Assembly: GCA_037953745.1 (NCBI GenBank)
Contig: JBAKBP010000769.1
Span: 191,501-255,500, forward strand
Direction of reading: 5' to 3'
DNA: 64,000 bases
From: Lithodes maja
Lineage: Eukaryota > Arthropoda > Malacostraca > Decapoda > Lithodidae
Of this stretch, positions 21,152 through 31,277 are shown in pieces; the stretch's first letter is position 1; each line of letters begins with the position of its first letter. The position numbers and the translations under genes were made by a program. Under the pieces are notes generated by a model. It did no database searches and was not told the origin of the DNA. It saw nothing but the letters and a program-made list of their open reading frames with translations.

Positions 21152-22825
21152 ATGGGAGACGAATCAGATCATACTGAGGGTTCAGGGAATGATGCAGGCT
21201 CTGATGGGCAGATGCCAGGGGGTTAGTAACTAGTGAGGAGGCCGCAAAAAAGTTTTTGGAGGTGCCTATAACAGCTGATCGACTAGAGGGAATTAGCAAG
21301 TATGGTCTACAGTGTTTGGCTCCCCTCATGGGGCTTAAGGTGGCTCATGGCATCAAGAAGAACGATTTGAGGGCTTGCGTACTGGGGGCGGCTAGTGAGG
21401 TCCAGGGTGGAGAGGGTGCTCGGGGACTTCTGCTCGAGCCCCCCCTCCACTCTACTCCCATCGGGACCTCTAGGATGCCGGAGTTTAGTACGTTCCCGCA
21501 GGCCGATAGCCGCTGGCAGCGTGGTTTAGGATCGCTGGGTGGGCCTCCAATAGTTGCACCTCCTCCTCAAAGTTTCACTACAGAAATGCTCTTCCAGCTT
21601 GAGATGGCTAAGATGCAGGCCGAGCGTGAGGAACGTCTCGCTAAGGTTAAACAACAGACGGATCTCGAACTCGCTAAGGTTAAACAACAGACGGATCTCG
21701 AACTCGCTAAGGCTAAACAACAGACGGATCTCGAACTCGCTAAGGCTAAACAACAGACTGATCTCGAACTCGCGAGAATAAAATCCGAGTCGGAGGCTGA
21801 GTCTACCAGGTACCGGGCAGATATCGATCTTGAGAAGACTCGGGTGGAAATGACAGGGCAACGTCTCTGTGGTGGGAATCGTGGGCATGATCAGTCTTTG
21901 TCGCACCTGTTGAAGCTAGTCCCTGTATTTGATGAGTCGGGTGTCACCGAATTTTTCATGAGATTCGAGAAGAAGTGCCAGGAACACCAGTGGCCTGGGA
22001 AGAAGTGGGCAGCCCTTGTTTCCTCTAGACTTGTGGGCAAGGGACTCGAGGCTTATGATGCATTGCCTATAGAGTCTTGTATTATCTATGAGGAACTCAA
22101 GGAGGCTGTCCATAGAGCATACGAACTACAACCAGAAACGTACAGGTTGAAGTTCCGGGGTGTTACCAAGGGTCGGGAGAGCACCTTTTTGGAGCATGCC
22201 CGGGAGCTGTCCGATGCTTTTGGGAATTGGCTGAGGTCGGAGAAAGCTACTACGTTTGACGACATTAAACAGTTGGTGCTTTTAGAGCAGTTTTTCAAAT
22301 GCATGGGCGGCGACCTGACGTTAAACCTGAAAGAAAAGCAACCAAAAACTCTACAGGAGGCAGCTGAGATGGCTGACCTCCGGCTATCACTAATTCGTGG
22401 GTGCGGGTTTGCCCAGCGTAGTGAGGCAGGTAACAAGGGGCATGATGCCCCACCCCCCCCCGAGTTAGTGATATACCTTATGCAAACAAGTACAAGAGCC
22501 ATGATACCAAGACTGACCACAAGACTAGCACCGTCCCGTTTAAGAAGGGGCCGGGCCCTTCCCAGTACCAAGGGAAGCCCAAAGGGGAGTTGTAGTGTTA
22601 TCATTGTCATAAAAAGGGGCACTTTGCAAGAGTCTGTCCTAGCAAACCACCTACAGCAGCTGTGTCTTTGGCCTGCAACATTGGTGTGTCTCCGAAGTCG
22701 TCTGAGTTTGCCCGGGGCAGTTCGTCAGAGGCTGAGGCACAGCCAATGCAGAAGCACCTGGGAGGCTCGAACCCTGCTCAGGATGTTTTTTGCGACCATA
22801 GAGGGCGGGGTTGCGTGATGTGGGC
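21152..22825 (+). pseudogene. gag of Gypsy element 2 (frameshifted)
   Basis: The ATG at 21152 (MGDESDHTEG) runs into a stop at 21220-21225 because of a G-run length change. The rest of gag is open from there. An 11-residue unit LAKVKQQTDLE is repeated about four times (33-bp DNA repeats at 21640-21775) and forms a likely coiled coil. The capsid-like part (PETYRLKFRGVTKGRE) resembles element 1. A C-run at 22452-22460 has nine C instead of seven, which shifts the frame, and TAG at 22593 replaces the Glu codon just before the CYHCHKKGHFARVC zinc knuckle. From about 22346 on the DNA is nearly identical to element 1, unlike the upstream part. Confidence 0.85.
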
Positions 22826-22983
22826 GGGGCGCAAGTATGGAGTAGAGGTCTTGCGTGATACAGGTGCTTCCCAGACTCTGATGAGAAACTTGACTGGCTA
22901 CCCTATAAACGCGGCTCGGGTGGTAGTGGTGCAGGGTATTAATGCAACTCGGTCATACCCGCTGGTGCGGTTGGAGTTGGAGG
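22826..22983 (+). pseudogene. Protease N-terminal part of Gypsy element 2
   Basis: Holds the catalytic RDTGASQTLM of a retropepsin and continues to VRLELEV, where the CR1-A LINE begins. The other half of the protease starts at 29107 (DGVARELDVG, LLLGNDF). Joined across the LINE, the order matches element 1 residue for residue in this part. Confidence 0.85.
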
Positions 22984-23203
22984 TACAAAGGAGTACAAAG
23001 GAAATCAAGCAACAACAGATCCAGTGACCCTTCTAGGTTGCTTGTCCTCCAAAACACTGAGGATCAAGTGTCCAAACAGTGGTTTAGAGTGGGTAAGGGA
23101 ACATTGGAAAGGGAATTACTGCCCTGGAACTAATGTCCGTGGCAGGATTAGGGAGTTAGTAGGGGACAGATGGGTTAGTAACTGAGGGGGGGATAAAATA
23201 AAG

Positions 23204-26029
23204 TTATTCATTTACAAACGCAGTCAGTCGCGGGTTTGATGCGAGATATTTGTCTAGGCGGAGTTTAAATGAATCAACGGTGATGCAGTCTATAACGTTT
23301 CGGGGAAGCCCATTCCACAAGTTGACAACTCGATTGAAGAAGAAATTCTTAGATTCGTGCGAGTTAAAAGATTTACCAATAATTTTGCAACCGTTTCCCC
23401 GCGTGTAATTAGATTGGTCGATAGTGAAGTACTTACTACAGTTCATAATGTCGATGCCTTTGATGATTTTGAACACTTGAATTAAGTCGCCTCTTAATCT
23501 GCGCTGGGTTAAAGGAAATAGATTTAATTCTCTAAGACGCTCTTCGTATGGTTTGTTCTTTAGGCTAGGTATCATTTTGGTAATTCTACCTTGAACTCGT
23601 TCTAGCTTGTTTATATCTTTTTGGTAATAAGGGCACCAGGATTGAACGCAGTATTCCAGAAGAGGGCGGACTAAGGAATTGTAATGGGTTAGGATAACTT
23701 CTTTGGATTTATGCTCAAATGACCTGCCTATAAAGCCAATTATTTTGTTTGCCTTCTTAACAACTTCTGAACATTGTTGACTCGGTTTTAGGTTACTCGA
23801 TATTGTTACTCCCAGATCGGTTTCTCTGTTTACATTCTTAAGCTGAGTGCCATTCATCGAATAGTTTGCTTTCTCATTTAGGTATCCGATATGTAGTACT
23901 TTACATTTATCCGCATTGAAACTCATTTGCCAAATTTGGGCCCAACATGACAATTTATCTAGATTGTGTTGCATATCGTCAACTTGTTCTTTTGAGAGTA
24001 CGCTATTTGCAATTTTTGTATCGTCAGCAAATTTTGAGATTGTACAGGTGAGACCCTCATCTATGTTGTTGATGTAAATTAGAAAGAGAATTGGTCCTAG
24101 TACCGATCCCTGGGGTACCCCGCTACTTACATTGGTCCATTTTGATGCCTTACCGTTTATGACTACTCTTTGCTTTCTGTCGCTGAGCCAATTTTCTATC
24201 CATTTCAACACACCGTCTTGTATTCCATGCGCTTTTAGTTTTAGCAGTAAACGTTTGTGGGGAACTTTGTCAAAGGCCTTTTGAAAATCAAGGTATATAA
24301 TATCTACAGCTTTACTCTCATCGTAGAGGTTGAGGATATCGTGGAAGAAGTCTAAGAGGTTTGTTAAACAGGAACGTTTTTTACGAAAGCCGTGTTGAGT
24401 ATCTTTAAGTATGTTATTTTCCTCTAAGTGATTTACGAGTCTGTCTCTTATGACCGTTTCTAGCATTTTACATACAACTGAGGTTAAGCTAATTGGACGA
24501 TAGTTACTGGATAGGGATTTGCTGCCTTTTTTGAATATCGGTGTTACGTTGGCTAGCTTCCACTGATCGGGCATAGTTACAGACTGCAAGGATTTATTGA
24601 ATAGTAATGTCAGTGGTTTAGAGAGCTCATCCTTAGCTTCCTTTAGAACTCTAGGCGAGATTGTATCAGGTCCAGGCGTTTTATTTACCTTGAGTTTATC
24701 TAAACAATTCAATACTTCTCTCTCTGTAACGGTGATATTGCTTAAAACATCTGAATTATCAATCTGAATCGGCGATGGTGTAGGGATATCACTGAGGTCT
24801 TCTGTTGTAAAAACTGATGCAAAGAAGGTATTGAGGGCATTACTCATTTGTTCTTCGTCTTTGATGTATTCTCCATTTTCATCGACTAACGGTCCAACAG
24901 TTGAAGTAACTACTTTTTTCTTTCTGATATAACTATAGAATTCTTTCGGGTTTGTTTTACTTTGATTCGCAATATGTAACTCTAAGGTCTTTTTACTTTG
25001 CTTAATTAACTTTTTGGCTTTGCGTCGTAGCTCTACAAATTTCAGCCGTTCTTAGTCATTTTGTGAGGATTTTAATCTATCATTAGCAAATTTTTTAGCA
25101 AGCAGGCAGTTTGAAATATCTTTATTCCACCATTTGGGCTTATTATTATGGCCTGGACGCCGAGTTTTCGATGGTATGCAGTCTTGCACTGCTTTTAGGT
25201 AAGTGGCTTCGAATAACTTCCAAGATGTATTTATGTCGTTATTGTGAATTAAAAAGCTCCAGTCAGTTTCTTTAAACATAGCTCTAAGTTTAGGAAAGTT
25301 TGCTTTCTTGAAATTAGGGACTTTTTCGATGCTACTATTTGGTTCGTTACTAGTAAAGTTTAAAGTGAAAGTTATCGTATGATGGTCGCTGTTACTGAAT
25401 TCATCACCAACATTCAAATTCTCTATTAATTCTTCTTTTGTTGCAAGTACAATGTCAAGAACGTTATTACCACGGGTCGGCGTTCCAACAAATTGATAAA
25501 GCGAACTCTCTTGCAAGTTCGTATACAAGTCATGTCCGGAGTGTGAAGTAAGAGTATCGCCCCACTTGGTCACAGGTAAATTAAAGTCACCAAAAATTAC
25601 GGTATCTTGTGAGTTACTTACATCTGCAATTTGTTCGTAAATTTCTCGGTCAGTTTGCACTGATTGAGCTGGAGGTCTGTATATTAATGCAAGTATTATT
25701 TTGGTACCTTTATTATTCTTTATTAGCACAAAAGATGCGTCGACGTTCACAATTTGAGGTTTTGACAAGAGGGTAGGGTTAAGACTTTCTTTGATATAAA
25801 GTAAAACGCCACCTCCATTTCGATTTATTCGGCTTTTCTCAAACATTACATAACCGGGAAGTGAATACTCTGCTAAAAAGTCTCTATCTTCTGTATTGAG
25901 CCAAGATTCTGTTATGCCAATCACATCATAATTTTCTGTAAACACTAGCTCCTCTAAATCTGAAAATTTATTGCGTATGCTACGAGCGTTTGCATAGAAA
26001 ACCTTTAAATTTGTTATTTTAGAACTCAC
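23204..26029 (-). pseudogene. CR1-A ORF2: apurinic endonuclease and reverse transcriptase
   Basis: Starts near MSSKITNLKVFYANARSIRN (26029). The endonuclease shows GITESWLN with the catalytic Glu, IFGDFNLP and NSDHHTI. A linker with KPKWWNKDIS follows. RT begins about ANVTPIFKKG and holds DFQKAFDKVP, GVPQGSVLGPILF and FADDTKIA. The C-terminus is NPRLTAFVNE. The only clear break is one in-frame stop near 25052, where copy 3 has a Glu codon (KSSQND then ER). A single base change therefore separates this copy from a full-length frame. ORF2 makes the nick and the cDNA in target-primed reverse transcription. Confidence 0.9.
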
Positions 26030-26362
26030 GGAACGCGCTTTAAGGCCCGGTCACACTGCCTTTAGCGTCTGCAGCGCGAGTAAATTTCCCCGAAATTTTT
26101 TAGCCGCTGTAACACGCGGTGGAAAATGTGAAAAATTGGCTAACACGTGGTTACCCGTGGTATGCCCGCTGAACAGATGCCGGCGCCTGTTCAGCGTCCT
26201 GACCGCTGGTGAAGCGCGACTGGAGCGCGGGTAAGCGCGGGAAAATCTCCACGTGGTGACAGGCAGCGGCGGGTAACCGCGGCTGCATCACGCCTGACCC
26301 ACGGGTGATCACGTGTACAGCACGGCTGGTCCACGTGTGCAGGGCGGCCGTTTCGCGGGCTA

Positions 26363-27769
26363 TCACGGGTACTGCGCGTGTGTACCACGCCCCCACCACG
26401 GGTATATAAGGAGCCCGGGCAGGCGGTAGAAATCATACTCGCTCCAGACACCACAGTGCACACTCCAAGACGAAACTCCCAGACTCCCAGACTCCCAAGA
26501 TGGCTCCCTTCCAGCAGGTGAGTTGCACCATTCCATGATGAGGTTCCTCTGAGCCTTGGCTTTCCTGAAGTCTCTGTTGTTCCCTGGTAATTGGTTGGGT
26601 GTCGTGTCCTCAAGGTTCCTGCCGGCACGCCAGCCACCAGGCACCAGGTCTCCATTTGGACGCTCCACATCCACCAGTCGGTTCTGCATCACCGGGTAAC
26701 GCAACCTCATAAGGTTATGGAGGAGTACACATGCCTTGACCAGGAGCCTCACAGTGTCAGCTTCATGCAACATGGTCGTCAGGAGAACTTGAAAGCGATT
26801 CGCAAGTATGCCAAACGAATTCTCCACCACCCTTCTGGCTCGCGAGAGTCTATAGTTGAAGATCCTCTGCTTCCTGGTCATGTCCCTGTTACCGTACGGC
26901 TTCATCATGTAGGTCCGGAGTGCGAAAGCATCATCTCCCACCAGAAAATAAGGGACATCCTCAGTGTCACCTGGGAGAGGATCAGGCTGTGGGAATCCAA
27001 TAATGTCGTTCCTCTGGAGAGCCTCTCTCAAAGCACTTGCATTGTAAATGTGGGCATCAGACGTTGAACCCTTGCCGCTGACGTCTATCCAGAGGAACTT
27101 GTAGTCAAATGTGACTACTGCCAGGAGGATGACACTAAAGAATCCCTTGTAGTTGTAGTAGTCGGAACCAGTGTTGGCAGGAGCTTTACAGGCAATGTGC
27201 TTGCCGTCTATTGCACCGATGACATGTGGAAAGTTCCACCTATTCATCCAATTACCGGTGATCTGACGCCAATCTGCAGCGGTCTGTGGTGGCTTGAGCA
27301 GCTCCTCACGGTACTCGTCGACGATGGCCTCACACACCTCGCGCACCACTATACTGATGGTGTTGTGAGGCACCCTCCAGCCATACTGCATCTCACGGTA
27401 CTTGGCGCCAGAGGCAAGGTGCCTCAGGGTGAGGGCAACCTTCAGGCTTGGATCAAGGGGTGCTCGGCAGTTGGTGGTCGTCTTGGTAAGGGCTGGTGTC
27501 AGTCTCTGCACAACTTCATCGAACATGGCGGGTGGCATTCTCATGAAATTGTGGAAGGCCCTTGGATCTTCATTACGGAGCTCCACCATGAGACGATCAT
27601 ACAGGTCAAGCTCAGGTCTCCTGCGTATCCAGTCACGCACCCATATGTTCCGGACCGCCCTCCTCCTCAGCCGTCTTCGTCTTCGTCTATCAACGAGGTA
27701 CTGATGGACATGTACCAGCTGGTTCATATGCTGTTGCATCAGCATGCAGACGAGGTCAATACGGTCCAT
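26363..27769 (-). CDS. Harbinger transposase (DDE_Tnp_4 type)
   Basis: The ATG at 27769 (MDRIDLVCMLMQQ) is preferred over the GTG six bases upstream. The protein is about 468 aa. An arginine-rich segment (DRRRRRRLRRR) near residue 30 may bind DNA or act as a nuclear signal. A helix-turn-helix-like region follows (LRHLASGAKYREM, VPHNTISIVV). The catalytic domain has GAIDGKH (first Asp), YFLVGDDAF (second Asp) and RRVVENSFGIL (Glu), all present. The family C-terminus (AKAQRNLIMEWCNSPAG) is followed by about 55 extra residues, so the native stop is probably lost. No frameshift or stop interrupts the frame. It would cut and rejoin the element at TWA sites, usually with a second MADF/Myb-like partner that this copy lacks. 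Confidence 0.92.
   Translation of the reverse strand: MDRIDLVCMLMQQHMNQLVHVHQYLVDRRRRRRLRRRAVRNIWVRDWIRRRPELDLYDRLMVELRNEDPRAFHNFMRMPPAMFDEVVQRLTPALTKTTTNCRAPLDPSLKVALTLRHLASGAKYREMQYGWRVPHNTISIVVREVCEAIVDEYREELLKPPQTAADWRQITGNWMNRWNFPHVIGAIDGKHIACKAPANTGSDYYNYKGFFSVILLAVVTFDYKFLWIDVSGKGSTSDAHIYNASALREALQRNDIIGFPQPDPLPGDTEDVPYFLVGDDAFALRTYMMKPYGNRDMTRKQRIFNYRLSRARRVVENSFGILANRFQVLLTTMLHEADTVRLLVKACVLLHNLMRLRYPVMQNRLVDVERPNGDLVPGGWRAGRNLEDTTPNQLPGNNRDFRKAKAQRNLIMEWCNSPAGREPSWESGSLGVSSWSVHCGVWSEYDFYRLPGLLIYPWWGRGTHAQYP
26403..26519 (+). promoter_or_regulatory. Possible plus-strand promoter, start codon and splice donor in Harbinger
   Basis: TATATAAG at 26403 is followed about 30 bases on by TCATACT (initiator-like), then ATGGCTCCCTTCCAGCAG at 26500 and a consensus donor GTGAGT at 26518. 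The short exon would read MAPFQQ. It lies antisense to the transposase C-terminus, so it may be chance. Confidence 0.4.
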
Positions 27770-27825
27770 GTTCACCCCATCACGTCAGAACCAGGAGTGA
27801 TGAATGCTTGGCAAATCGAGCCAAA

Positions 27826-27840
27826 TATATAGGTCCCAGA
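27826..27840 (-). promoter_or_regulatory. Transposase TATA box
   Basis: On the minus strand CCTATATATTTGG lies about 60 bases upstream of the transposase ATG at 27769, with a TTCATCAC initiator-like start between them. Confidence 0.55.
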
Positions 27841-28060
27841 GTACACGCGCTACACACGCAAATGCACGTGAAAACACGCGGAACAGATGCGGTACAACCG
27901 TGCTATGACCGTCATTAAACCGCGATTACCCGCTAAAGGTTCGCGTCCTATCGCGTGTAACCACGTACTTACCGCGGCCGTAGCACGTCTTTACCATGTC
28001 TTTACGCGTCTTTACCACGTCTTTATCACGTGTGTACCACGTGTGCCCCCCGTGGCCACC

Positions 28061-28101
28061 CGCGGTCTCAAGTTTTGAGCAGCTCAAAACTTGAGACCGC
28101 G
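28061..28101. repeat. Perfect palindrome, 20-bp arms, 1-base centre
   Basis: CGCGGTCTCAAGTTTTGAGC, A, then the exact reverse complement. It lies about 145 bp inside the right end of the Harbinger, upstream of the transposase promoter. Confidence 0.9.
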
Positions 28102-28372
28102 TGTGATTTTTCTAGCCCGTGTGGGTGCGGCTGTATCGCGTCCTTTCACGACTTATATGCGTCCAACAGCGCTTGCTTCACGTTCACACATTTTTCGCCG
28201 TGAGACGTCCGCGATGCGACCGCGAAGGGCAGTGTGACCGGGCCTTTAATAATATTTTTGGTTCTTGTCGGATCTACATTTATGTTCATGGCTGTCCTCG
28301 GTCCTCGCTGTCTCCGGTCCTTATCGCTGGTGGTCCTCGGTTGCCTCTGTGTTTTTCTTGGCGTTGGATGAT

Positions 28373-28963
28373 TTATGTCACTGCTGCTTCTTCTCGGATG
28401 GCGTTTTTTGATCCATGGCTGCGGACTGCTTCGTGTAGGAGACGACCCATGCGTGCTGAACCCACAGGGTTTAGATGAGTGCCATCCTTGCGGAACAGAG
28501 TAGGCTGGTTGTAGAAGTTGTCCCATAGGTTGATGAATTCAACTTCTTCCCTCAGACACAAATGTTTTAGTCGGCTATTTGTGCTGAAGGCCTTGTCGTA
28601 GAATTTGTCAGGTGCGTCGATCTTGGGGAGAATGCCTGAGATGATGATATTCCTTGACTTGTTTTTGTAGTGCTGGATCATCTTGCGATATTTCTCCATC
28701 AACTCTTCGGATCTGGTGCGCATGACGTCATTTGAACCAGCATGGATGACAAAAAGGGTATTTTCATTTGCATCCTTTGTGGTATCTTCGAAGGCTTCCA
28801 CAATGTCGTCCAGTCCAGCTCCTGGGATGCAAAATCTTTTTCGTTGAATTGGGACTCTGTCGCAGAATTCTTCGACCTGTCCTCGTAGGATAGAATCCCC
28901 AACGAGCCTGGTCTCTTCTGGTTCGTCTTCCATCTCTACCAATATCTCAAATCTGTTTGACAT
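28373..28963 (-). CDS. CR1-A ORF1, SGNH/GDSL esterase (possibly N-truncated)
   Basis: The likely ATG is at 28963 (MSNRFEILVEMEDE). The frame is also open upstream to the LINE end at 29106, so the true N-terminus may be missing. The about 196-residue protein has the four blocks of SGNH hydrolases: VGDSILRG (catalytic Ser), a Gly in the GAGLDD loop, HAGSNDV (Asn), and DGTHLNPVG (Asp and His). Esterase ORF1 proteins are established for CR1-like LINEs, where they may act with the RNA-protein particle on membranes or lipids; the exact role is unsettled. Copy 3 keeps only its C-terminal third (41925-42195). Confidence 0.87.
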   Translation of the reverse strand: MSNRFEILVEMEDEPEETRLVGDSILRGQVEEFCDRVPIQRKRFCIPGAGLDDIVEAFEDTTKDANENTLFVIHAGSNDVMRTRSEELMEKYRKMIQHYKNKSRNIIISGILPKIDAPDKFYDKAFSTNSRLKHLCLREEVEFINLWDNFYNQPTLFRKDGTHLNPVGSARMGRLLHEAVRSHGSKNAIREEAAVT

Positions 28964-29106
28964 TGTGACTGGTAGACGAGACCTTTTCTGCGTTGGCCGT
29001 GCACCGTTCCTCACTGGTGTAAATCCGGATACCTGTGGTGGCGGGACTCTACGTACAGGTCGGGGAGAGGAGTGGTTAGAACGGGGGCGAGGGGTTGGTA
29101 CCACAC

Positions 29107-31277
29107 TGGATGGTGTGGCACGTGAATTGGATGTCGGGAGTGTGGAGGAACTGCCAGTGGAGGGCGTCGACCTTCTTCTCGGCAACGACTTTGCAATGCC
29201 CGCTTCTGAGGTTCTACCCTTAGTTGTTGCCGAGAGGCCGGCCGACGTGAGTAGGGAAGAGCAAGAGTGGGTCGAGCGGTGCCAGACACAACCCATGGCG
29301 TGTGTTGTCACCCGAGCTTGGGCAGCTAAAGTGTCACAGCCTAGTCCTCCGTCTTCAGACCAGCGGAGGAACGATCAACAGGAGGAGGCTAAAGCTGGAG
29401 TTGGTTTTAAGAGTTTTGACTCGGTGGCTCTCCTGGATGATTCAGTATTAACACCATTACTTAATTCTGGAGTAGCCCCTGGGCCTGTCATCGAGAGTGA
29501 CGAGGCTGGGCATGACGAGTCTCCACGGCAGCAACGTTATGTACATCGAGAGAGACAGAGGGAGCAGCCCAGTATCGGGGAAGGTCATGCATTGCTCCGG
29601 GAGCAGTTAGATCGCTTGGCACCCTCAGATATACGTCGGTTGCAACTAGAGGACCCTGAGCTCCAAACGTGTGCTAATGGAGCTGTAGAGCTCGACGAGG
29701 ACGGCGATGCACAGCCAGGAGATTTTTTTTATTTAGAAGGCTTCCTCTATAGGCGTTTTCAAGACCCTAAACGTAGTTGGCAAGAGGGGTCCGGAGTAGT
29801 GGGCCAGTTGGTGGTGCCACGGGAGTGCAGGGATAGCCTACTGAGGTTGGCGCATGACATACCACTGGCAGGACATCTAGGGGTGAGAAAAACGGTGGCG
29901 GCTTTAGAAAAATTGTTTTGGTGGCCGGGGTTGAAGGGGCAGGTGGTAACCTGGATAGCAAGGTGTCATACGTGCCAGAGGGTTGGAAAACCTAACCAAA
30001 CAATTCCGAGAGCCCCGTTGCACCCCATTCCTGTCAGTGGACCGCCCTTCAGTAAGGTCATCATTGATATGGTCGGACTCCTACCCCCTACTAGTGCCGG
30101 TAATAAATTTCTATTAACTATCATGGATGTGGCCACTCGTTATCCTGATGCATATCCAATGAGAAATGGCACGGCGAAAACTGTTGTCCGGAACCTGCTC
30201 TTGTATTGCTCGCAGTATGGTTACCCGCAAGAGGTGCAATCGGACCAAGGTTCTAATTTTACATCTAATCTGTTCAAACAAACTATGATTCAGCATGGCA
30301 TCAGCACTGTCGTCTCTTCTGCGTATCACCCGGAGAGTCAAGGGGTGTTGGAGAGGTGGCACGCCACGCTGAAAAGCATACTTCGATGTTACTGCGCAGA
30401 GAACGGAAAGGATTGGGACCTTGGTCTGCCGTATGTTTTGTTCGCGGCAAGAGAAGTACCTGGAGAGAGTCTCGGTTTCAGTCCGAATGAGCTTGTTTTC
30501 GGGCATCAGGTGAGGGGCCCTCTCCACATGGTGAAGGAGATTTGGGAGGGTACCGCTAAGCCATGTTCTATGTTGAGATACGTCCTCGAGAGCAGAGAGA
30601 GAATGCTTAGAAGTCTGGAGCTTGCCGGGCATAATTTAGTGAGTTCGCAGGCCCGTATGAAGGACAGGTATGATACTAAGGCGAAACTCCGGGAGTTTCA
30701 GGTAGGTCAAGAGGTGTTGGTCCTGTTGCTTTTGTCAGGTCATCCTCTGGCTGCCAAGTACGCTGGGCCTTATCGGGTGGTGTCAAAGATCTCCGATCTA
30801 GATTACCTCGTTGCCACTCCAGACCGGAAGAAGCGTAACCAACTATGCCACATTAATTTGTTGAAGGAGTATGTGAGGCGCCCACCTGAGTCACTAGCTG
30901 TCCCTGTGTTAACCTGCTGCGGTCATGGTGGAGAAGGAGAGGTGGGCAGCAATGATCAGGTGGATGATAACTGGGATTGTCATGTCTCGGCTGATCAGTG
31001 GGCGGGGAATTCGAGCCAATGTGCGCATGATGCTCTGGCGCACCTGCCGGAGGAACAGCAGGTGGCAGTGCAGCGCCTGTTCGATTCATACCCCACTGTA
31101 TTGGCCGAGCACCCAGGCCTCACTACTCAAGCGGTGCATGATGTCGATGTAGGAGAGCACCCCCCCTTCAAGTCGATACCTTATCGGGTGCCACCCATTA
31201 AACTCCCAGTGCTCATGCATATCCTCTTCCCCGGGTGGATGACAGTGTGGATAAGATCGGGAAAGCAAGGTACTTGA
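29107..31277 (+). pseudogene. Gypsy element 2 pol: protease end and integrase
   Basis: It resumes the protease (DGVARELDV, LLLGNDFAMPA). A ~150-residue linker and integrase follow. Integrase has the zinc-binding HHCC (AHDIPLAGH at 29850, CHTCQRV at 29962), the catalytic core Asp in IIDMVGLLPP (30063), Asp in QSDQGSNFTS (30240), and Glu in HPESQGVLERW (30350). A GPY/F-like C-terminal module follows (AAKYAGPYRVV, CHINLLKEY). The frame is open through integrase. It then passes a pre-RT segment (YPTVLAEHPGLTT) into RT, where about 55 codons are missing near 31215-31225 and the frame is lost. Integrase thus lies upstream of RT, unlike ordinary Gypsy elements. Confidence 0.9.

Larger units (their letters stand above)
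26043..28245 (-). mobile_element. PIF/Harbinger DNA transposon, 2203 bp, apparently complete
   Basis: Terminal inverted repeats AGGCCCGGTCACACTGCC (left) and GGCAGTGTGACCGGGCCT (right) are perfect over 18 bp. The 3-bp target duplication is TTA (26040-26042, 28246-28248), typical of this superfamily. The subterminal regions are rich in CACGTG- and ACCACG-like words. It carries one open transposase gene. The second Harbinger protein (MADF/SANT type) is not seen. It lies between ORF1 and ORF2 of a CR1-A LINE. Confidence 0.93.
22984..29106 (-). mobile_element. CR1-type LINE (CR1-A), copy 2, carrying a Harbinger
   Basis: About 3.9 kb without the inserted transposon, the longest CR1-A copy here. 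On the minus strand it has an esterase ORF1 (28373-28963), ORF2 with endonuclease and RT (23204-26029), a 3' UTR, and the tail TTTCCTTTGTACTCC-TTTGTA. It sits in the protease of Gypsy element 2 with at most 1 bp of target duplication. An SGNH-type ORF1 is known for CR1 elements, which supports the clade call. Confidence 0.9.

Noticed and set aside
27197..27832. 211-codon plus-strand ORF as a second Harbinger gene
   Set aside because: It is exactly antisense to the intact transposase, lacks MADF or Myb-like motifs, and its codon pattern follows the other strand.
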